Positions 57,150-64,000 of a stretch of DNA of 64,000 bases are shown piece after piece. Location: contig JAJEKV010000006.1 of the NCBI GenBank assembly GCA_021234155.1, positions 27,918,180 through 27,982,179 on the forward strand, read 5' to 3'. The position numbers were made by a program, and so were the translations under genes. The notes beneath the pieces were generated by a model that was given only the letters and a program-made list of their open reading frames with translations, made no database searches and was not told the DNA's origin. Position 1 is the first letter of the stretch, and every line of letters begins with the position of its first letter. The stretch is from Isoetes taiwanensis. Taxonomy: Eukaryota > Streptophyta > Lycopodiopsida > Isoetales > Isoetaceae.

Positions 57150-57700
57150 GCCGACCGAAAAGTATTTCCAAAAAATGCATAAAAAAGGTTTTGAGCAAGG
57201 TTGCCCAGGTTTGGATGGTTTGCCAATCGAGTTCTTCCAGGACTATTGGGATCGGTTAAGCCGCATGTGTATGATGCTTTCTCATGACTGACGGTCCATC
57301 GCTTTTGATAGAATTCTAACATGTGTGCCATCTCACTCATCCCCAAGGTCAAGGATCCTCGCACTATTTCGCGATCAAGCACTCCATCACCTTATTGTCA
57401 TCCTCAGATATAAGATCTTCGCTAAAGCTTTCAGAGCGGTAAAGGACATCTTGGCGTAATCCATCTCAACAACCCAACAGTTTTTCTTCCAAAACGATGC
57501 ATTTTGGAACAATGTTGTTGCCGCTATTTAGGAATTTATTGGCATGTAAGCAAACCTTCCGGGGCGAGAGACATTCTCCTTAAGCTTGAGTTTGCAGCGC
57601 TTATGACAAAGTTGTCACCGAATTCATGCACCGATGTTTTGCTAAGACTGGATTTGGGGATCAATCTTCACATCGATATTATGAAGTCGCATATTCCCCT
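57150..57700 (+). pseudogene. L1-type LINE reverse-transcriptase fragment
   Basis: Frames read GLPIEFFQDYWDRL (57219-57260), then ISLIPKVKDPRTIS (57328-57369), then YKIFAKAFRAVKDILA (57401-57448) and QQ-F words with FWNNVVAA near 57500. These are the N-terminal RT blocks of plant L1 ORF2 (DGLP.EFY...W; LIPK..xP..I; YKIxAKxLxxRL). Truncated on both sides and different in kind from the flanking TTCC-tailed LINE. Confidence 0.75.
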
Positions 57701-58350
57701 CGCCGAGCCGACTCTGCTTATATTCCATGGTGAGTCACAATTGTTGGGTGCAGGTTTTGTCGCAATATTTCATCAAGGTAACCACGAGGTACTTCTTCAT
57801 GGTCTTGCAATGGAGGACTTAATAATAAGAGGTTTGTAATCAATATGCGTATTCTATTATGTTCCTCTTTCTAGTCGCCACGTCGAACCTTGTTGTCCCA
57901 AATGCTCTTAGATACTTTTTCATCAAGCCCGGTATCCTTGTGGGGTGGCGTGGCGTGCCGTGCTCTTTAGGACATTGGATAATCCGGCCCGACATGTGTT
58001 CACGACATCCATGGAACCATCATCCAATTAAATTGTACTATGTCAACTCCAAAATCACGCCAACCTGCTGTTGTCTCTAGGGTTTTTGTTTTTTAATCTT
58101 TTTTTGGACTTGATAAACAAAATAAGGTTGGTGATTCACGTGACATTTCATATATGCGAATTGAAATATGCAAAAAATGAAGAGCAAGTTGTTAAGATAG
58201 ATGAGACCAAAATTGAACAGCATTTAGATGAAAATATTAGGTTTGATGATAACATATTGCATTATTTTATGAGGCAATTGCAGAATTCGAAATTATCGAC
58301 ACATGGCATAACTATCATACAAAATATCATATATTCCAATAAAACATTAA
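57701..58350. other. No gene recognised
   Basis: The frame 58071-58571 is open for 166 codons, but its last third runs antisense through the 3' end of the neighbouring LINE, so it is probably fortuitous. Confidence 0.45.
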
Positions 58351-61300
58351 GGAAGGAAGGAAGGAAGGTACTTTATCGCCCACGAGACCAATCGGGTCTA
58401 TGGGACTCCAATACAAAACGCAGCAAGCGATTACTCGCCTCGATTAAAACCCCTCGCTCGGGCGGTTTTCGAGGGAAAACCGTGGCAGCAATCAGCCCGC
58501 CGACAACCGCGGTTAATCATATAAAAATGCGTAAACATCCCAATATATACGGCCATGCACCACCCCCGTAGGTGCTCATAGTCACGGACAACCGTGCTGG
58601 GGCAAAGGTGACCTCAAGAAACCAAAGACCGATGTATGAACCCCGTGGCACGACGACGGTAGGTTCATCAGCAAATGGGCAAGACGTCCGCCTAATTAAG
58701 GAGCCGTGATCCGCCCTGGATCCGGGATCAACGGCAACTCGAAAGTGTGAGACCCATCCTCAATGGCACCGCTTGACAAAGATCGATGAGCTCGTTCTCA
58801 AGGCTCTAATCCACCGCCCGCCTCGACGCGGCGATGGTGGGCACCTCGTATGTAATGGAGGCAACGAGTCCGCTGCCAGGGCAACTGGGAACGGCAGGGT
58901 AGAGCTGGGCCCCGCTAACACTCGGGTTGATGTGTCTTTGTACGGGCCATTTTTGACCTCGCTTCTAGAGCAATGGGGTCCCGTGAGCTTGCCAAGGAAA
59001 CAAGCATCTAGGTAATTCCCGCAGTCGCCACGATCGGCCGCCGCTTCACCAGACGCATTCAGGCTCCTCGCACGCTCCATCCGGGCGAATCCACCGATCT
59101 TCTTAATTTCTCCAACAGGCCCTAAGCCGCCAAGGACTCATGGCCACAAGCAGTAAGCTGCAAAGGGAACCGGAGCATCACCCATAGTAACCACTTTCTC
59201 AAAAATAGACGAGCGTGTCTATCAAGGGTCGTCACGGGCGAAGAACTAGCCTCCCCGCAGTTGTAACTGATAGGGACCGGTTTCACCCCGCGCCCGTACA
59301 AAATGCCTCGCGACCTGCCCAAGTCATATCCTGTGTCGCCAAAGAGATTTAATCGGCCCCAAACCGACTCGCGTAAGGACAGTTCAATTCGTCTCTGAAC
59401 AGATGTGACCGATGGCCCCAATCATAGCCTTCCCGGCCGGGTGACTGCTTGTTCCGCGATGGCATAAAGCGCCTACCGGGTTGTCACCTCAAGAAGTGCT
59501 GATAGACTTCCCAGCGTAGCTTAGGAGGGGAACTCCACCCCTAGGGTACTTGTGGTGGGCGGACGCCCACAGCTGTCCCCGACATATGTGAGTGTGAGTA
59601 TGGGTGACGGAAGAGGATATGAGAACCACCTCGGTCTTGGCCAGATTGACGCCAAGATGTCCAGAGGCCCGACAAAATGTGTCTAGGCATCCGTGTGAGA
59701 TCAAAGATAGCTTCGGGTGTGGGCCACAGCCAACATCGTCCGCGATGATGAGCCGCTGACCTGCGCAAAAGTCAGATGCCATCCCCCCATGCCCGCCGCG
59801 AAGCCGTGGCTCTAACTATCAATGAGGCCAAAAAGTAAGTTACGTAGAGGCAACCCCGCCGACCCCGATAATTAATCGGGTGAATGCTTGGCCCGCTTCA
59901 CGCATCCCGCCAAACAACTCTCATACAACTCAGATATGGCATTCCCCGCACAGCAGCTGAGCCCCAAAGCACGCACTAGCCCACGTTTCTTTCTCGGGAC
60001 CGACAAAAGCCTTTATGGTCCACAAAGCAACAATGTCCAACCGATGATTCCGGGCCGCTCTTCAATCGCTGCCCGCAGCTGCAGCGCTATGGTCGAGTGG
60101 CACGAAGCCCGCCTCGTGTGAGGGTTCTCGCACATCCACGCCGCCTGGCCGGGTCAACTGGCTGCCAGAATGCCGTACCAACAAATGGCAACATCGAATC
60201 CCACTCATGATCGTCTTCTGCACTAACGGACAAAGGTGGGTCGCCTGTGAATGGGGAACAACCTCCTCGCCAGGTCCATTGTCTGGGAAACCCTCCCCGC
60301 AATGCTCAAGGAACGTGGTAGTGAGGACCCAAGACAAGCGTCAGCCTCGGCCTACTCCTTGAGTAACTCGCCCGCGATGCCACTCCGAGTCACCGGCCTT
60401 CCCATTAGCTAGCCGCTGCGTGTGCCCTCTCAACATCCTCTCGCCCACGAACCAATGGGGGCCATCCTGCGGGGGTATGGGCGACGCTACCGGGCGGGTC
60501 ATAGAGCCGCCGCAGCACGTTCTACCGCCCGCAGATAACCCCTCGTAGGCTGGCCGGCTCGAAGCACTTCCTTCCGCTAAAGGTTCGAGGATGAGTGTCC
60601 ATGTGCTCTAACATCTCCCTCGATGCAAGGTACCGCGCTTTGTGTCCTTCGATGGGCGCAGATCGTGGTGGCCTCGCAAGCTGCACTGGATCCGTAATGT
60701 GACTCTGAGTCGCCAGCTATGCTTTACAACCGCGATCAAACCATCGGTTACGCCGCAGGGAATGTTGCCGACTGAGCGGCGACGCTAAATCTCAAAGCAT
60801 TCCGCCCGCCGTATCCCGCACAGCGAAGTCAGCCTGGTCTGGTTCGGCCGCCTAGTGAGGTCTGTAATTACCGGGAGGGCGCCCATGAGCATTCGGCTGC
60901 AGAAGTCCTCCGCCTGCTCATAATCGAAGTCTCAACCAGGACGGGCGCGAGGGGCTGGTATAGTGGGGTTCCGGCGCTCGCCAAACCAGTCCAAATAAAG
61001 TGGGAGGTGATCTCAGTCGACCTCCTCATCCCGAATGTCTGTGTCACCCGGAACGTAATCGCGATGAGATGCATATCTTATGCTAACTACAAGCACATAG
61101 TCCACCACACTAGACCCCTCCCTCGATGTCCCGTCTGCATGTGCACTTCATGAATCGCCACCGAAAGGCCATTGCAAATTATCAAGTCAAAAATGCCACA
61201 TAGAAGGAGCAACTGCCCGCCAAAGCTGAAAGTGACCCGCTGTCATCCCAATTCGCTGGCCAGCATTTCACAGGCGAAGCCGCAGTGGACATCGCCGGGC

Positions 61301-61830
61301 CGAGGGGGCTTCGTCGCATGGGCTGCTCTACTCCCGCCCGTGCATTGAAATTTCCAAGAAGGATCTAATTCTACCTAAATCTTCGATAAGCCAGATGTCA
61401 TCATATAGATCGACATACGGGTCCATCCTATCCGTGACGGTATGCGGAGTAGAAGGTGCTGTCTCAAGGGAGGGAAATAACAACAACAGCGCCGTAAAAA
61501 GAGGGTTGCCACTGCATATGCGAATAACGGAACCCGGCACCGGTTGTGTCTGGCTCTGCCTTCCTCGGGAGGGCAAACTGGTCGTGCCAAGGTTGTCCGG
61601 TAGTAGCAAGCCACTCCACCATGACCCCGCTGTCCTGCATTGTGTATTGAAGACCGAGAATGTTGGTAACCCTAAGAAATCGTAGCCTCAGGCTCAAAGA
61701 TGCTCCCATGTCTCCATGAGGAAGATGAGATCCATACCGCCGCCACTCGAAGTCTCGTGACCGCCCCCTTCTCGCCAAGGGAAGCCTCGACACTCTAAGG
61801 AGACCACCCGGAGGCACAATCTCTATTTGT
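58351..61830 (-). mobile_element. LINE family with TTCC tail, minus-strand copy (nearly full)
   Basis: Read on the minus strand: endonuclease pieces near 61800-61330 (MVEWLATTGQPWHDQF, DPYVDLYDDIWLIEDLG); RT with LIIADDV (the A-DD box, about 59750) and LDTFCRASGHLGVNLAKTEV; then LGVEF near 59530. The 3' end has the stem-loop (58379-58404) and (GGAA)n at 58351-58368. In the middle (59900-61300) frames are heavily broken. It is GC-rich throughout, unlike the AT-rich DNA on its left. Confidence 0.7.
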
Positions 61831-63300
61831 CACAGGGATGCAAGGTGCAGCCTGAGTCGCGGGGAGGACGGGAAGCAGAGGCTGAGTGGAGAAGTGTAGA
61901 TGGAGCGGAGGCAGTATGTGGCTGGAGAGGGCGTGGGTGAGGGAGCAGGAGTAGGAGCAGAAGGGGGGCCGTGGTAGTAGAAGTGTATGTGGCCACAGGT
62001 ACTGTGGAGTTTGGTCATGGGGTTCCGCAGTGGTAGCGGTGTCAGTTTTAAAATGTGCATCCCCGCTTCAACCACCCCGCGGGCACTTCGCGGGCGGTAA
62101 TGCCTCACCTCATAAGCTCGCTCATGCGTCACGCACGCGTGAGGTCCCGGCCCACGCATGTGGATGTCCCTTTCAACATCTCGCCCCGCGCAATATGGCA
62201 TCACGCACTGCATCCGCAACCGTGAATATGACACGCGGCCACGGCCCGGGCGCCGAGCCCATGCCGGGCCGCTGAATGAACTGCCCCGGAATGTCATCCG
62301 AATGAGAAATGTGTGTTCGATGTTGTGGGCGACTTCTCCTCGCTGTTTCGGCATGCCTCGAACTACCGACAGGCTCTCCGCCAAGGGCCTCGAGTTCCCC
62401 GCGCCCGGGCTGGTCTGGGCAGGGCGGCGGCCGGTCTCAGGCCGGGGTGGTGGTGGTGGCCGGATGGCGTGGAGGACCGGAGTGTGGCTGATGGCGTGGG
62501 AGGGCCGGAGAGCTGGGCACAGCGCGGGGCGTGGCCGCCAAGGGAGGCCGTGGGCGGGATAGCACCGAGCCGCTTCGCCCCCGCGGAAGCTCGAGCACAG
62601 CCTCTTGGCAGCCTCGGGCCGCCAAGCACATTCCCCGCCAGACCGGCCGCAGCCTGACTCGCGAACCTCGGTAGGGAGACCCCGCTCGGCCTGCGGATGG
62701 TTGCCCGCGAACCCCGAGCTCCGTGCTCGGTAGCGAGCTGCTCGAGCCCCAAAGACACGGGCCGAGGGTCGGCTTGCTGTTCCGACGCATCAAGATCCTG
62801 CCGTGTCCGGCTGGCTCGCAAGAGCACCAGGTTCTCGTGCCATGGTGGTGGCTGCCTCTACTGACCGGCTTCAGACACAGACCATCGCTCGCGATTATGC
62901 CAGCCCTCTCCCAGGTCATGGTGTCCGTGAGTGATGAACACGTAGTCTAGGGCGGGCCCGACGCGACCGTCAGTTCGTCACGGGCCGGCGTAGCCAAGGC
63001 CATCTTCCACATGTATTGCAAGGGTCTCCGGGGCTCAGGATACGGTTCTTCTCGACCCTCATTTGCCTTTTGAGCACATGGGATGCCGAGACTCCATCTC
63101 CACCGCCATGCCGCCCAAAGGCACCGTTAGGCCTCACACGCAGCACCGCATTCCATTCCCGCTTTGACGTGTCTCCACCACAGGCAGAGTCTTGCGTGTG
63201 GTCCGAGTAATTAATCCCTTCCCGCCGGCTGGCTCACGAGGGGCCTTAGCCTTAGCCCGAGCCTCTTCTTCATGGAGGATGACTCTTCCCCGCCCATGAT
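61831..63300 (-). other. GC-rich region, probably 5' part of the LINE or its ORF1
   Basis: Among the most GC-rich DNA in the window. Frames are open on several strands because of composition. On the minus strand 62919-62363 carry Pro/Arg/Ser-rich sequence without a recognised motif. Position and composition suggest LINE 5' UTR/ORF1, but nothing proves it. Confidence 0.3.
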
Positions 63301-64000
63301 GGCTGATCGGGACCGCTTAGGCGGGTTCCTCGCTTTGGGTTTCCAGCCGCTCCATCTTCTCAGGCCATGACTCCCAAAGTTCAGGGGTCTCGGTCATGAA
63401 AGGTGCCTAGAATTGAATTTAGACCAAGAACGCTGGGCGAGCACCTTTTGGGCTAGCCAACTGAACCCTAAGTGGTGGGCAAGCCTGGTATGCTTAGCGA
63501 GCCCAAAGCAAACACCCTGCAGGGGGTGCCCACCACCTTTGACTTTGACTTTGACCTATCACACCGCCTCATAGGTCTTTCCAAAGCTTTGTACAACACG
63601 ACACCATTTAACATGCCACTGCCTCTAATTCATCGCCACCGCCTTCATAGATTAGAATAGAACATCACTACAATTATTGTACGCCAACCACCGCAGTGTG
63701 GGGTTTTGAGGGCTCCAAAACTGAGGGGTCTCTCGGGTTATTCTCAAGGGTGCTTAGAATCCAGCTTTGGGGCTCGAAGGCGGGTGAGCTTTGGAGGATC
63801 AACTTATGTTTTTCCACGATGAATCGTGTAAGTTCCATGTCACTGCTCTATTCAGCCTCGGGTGTGTGAATTCAACACTTCACCCATCTGCCATCCCCAT
63901 AGCCAAATTATTCATATTAGACACAAACTTCACCGTAAAATCATCCGTCAGTAAAGTTTTGGATCGTAAGATGAGCAATACGTAACTGAACGAAGCACAA
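63301..64000. other. No gene recognised
   Basis: Composition returns to average. TTTGACTTTGACTTTGACC at 63537-63555 is a three-unit simple repeat. No coding motif. Confidence 0.45.

Noticed and set aside
58071-58571. 166-codon plus-strand frame
   Set aside because: The distal part is antisense to the LINE 3' end; the proximal part has no motif.
62030-62919. Overlapping 80-184 codon frames on both strands
   Set aside because: High GC removes stop codons; no recognisable domain in any frame.
63537-63555. Triple TTTGAC, W-box-like cluster
   Set aside because: A three-unit simple repeat with no gene next to it.
1-64000. tRNA/rRNA genes and CRISPR arrays
   Set aside because: No cloverleaf with A/B boxes, no rRNA segment and no regularly spaced identical repeats were seen. 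The genome is eukaryotic.

Overview
The window looks like a repeat-dominated stretch of nuclear DNA from a land plant. The evidence is GT-AG introns in plant style, a Ty3-type LTR retrotransposon with an initiator-tRNA-Met primer binding site, Copia and L1-type LINE remains, a DUF659-like/BED-type hAT, and foldback MITEs. The species cannot be named from sequence alone. The mix of large multi-gene DNA transposons and mostly decayed retroelements would suit a large genome such as a fern, lycophyte or gymnosperm. No tRNA, rRNA or housekeeping gene was recognised, and nearly every recognisable gene belongs to a mobile element.

Regions. (1) 1-12590 is a multi-exon transposase-like gene split by a 10.2 kb hAT transposon (572-10769; 8-bp target duplication ATTGCATT). 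The hAT carries its own broken transposase on the minus strand and, on the plus strand, a pseudokinase-like gene and a coiled-coil/RING-like gene. (2) 12626-19629 is a second DNA transposon with near-identical terminal inverted repeats. It holds two convergent multi-exon genes: a Cys-rich transposase-like protein (+) and a coiled-coil/RING-like protein (-). (3) 19630-30130 is mostly non-coding, with a foldback MITE, a 150-162 bp tandem repeat, unassigned exon-like segments and an L1-type LINE remnant. (4) 30130-33860 holds a long purine/pyrimidine tract, a pair of dispersed repeats and a large hairpin. (5) 33860-37740 is a LINE copy split by a 2.3 kb insertion. (6) 37755-41400 is an LTR-like segment, a primer binding site and an intact 387-codon ORF. 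(7) 41440-45050 is decayed Ty3 pol with 3' tandem repeats. (8) 46900-54440 holds a minus-strand LINE and three Copia fragments. (9) 54500-63300 holds LINEs: two copies of one family, facing each other, end in TTCC repeats and share a 3' stem-loop, and an L1-type RT fragment lies between them. The DNA is strongly GC-rich from about 58.4 to 63.3 kb.

The most interesting feature is the intact ORF at 39855-41018. Its first ten residues (MTRTKQTYRK) differ from the histone H3 tail at two positions. Its last ~100 residues align with the H3 histone fold, including gapless LFEEGNL and TAMPK...LA blocks matching H3 LFEDTNL and TIMPK...LA. About 265 residues of Ser/Gln/Glu-rich, Lys-rich, acidic and Pro-rich sequence separate the two. 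It lies about 560 bases downstream of the primer binding site, where gag would be expected. This suggests a retrotransposon-borne H3-like chromatin protein. I inferred this by eye, without any search.
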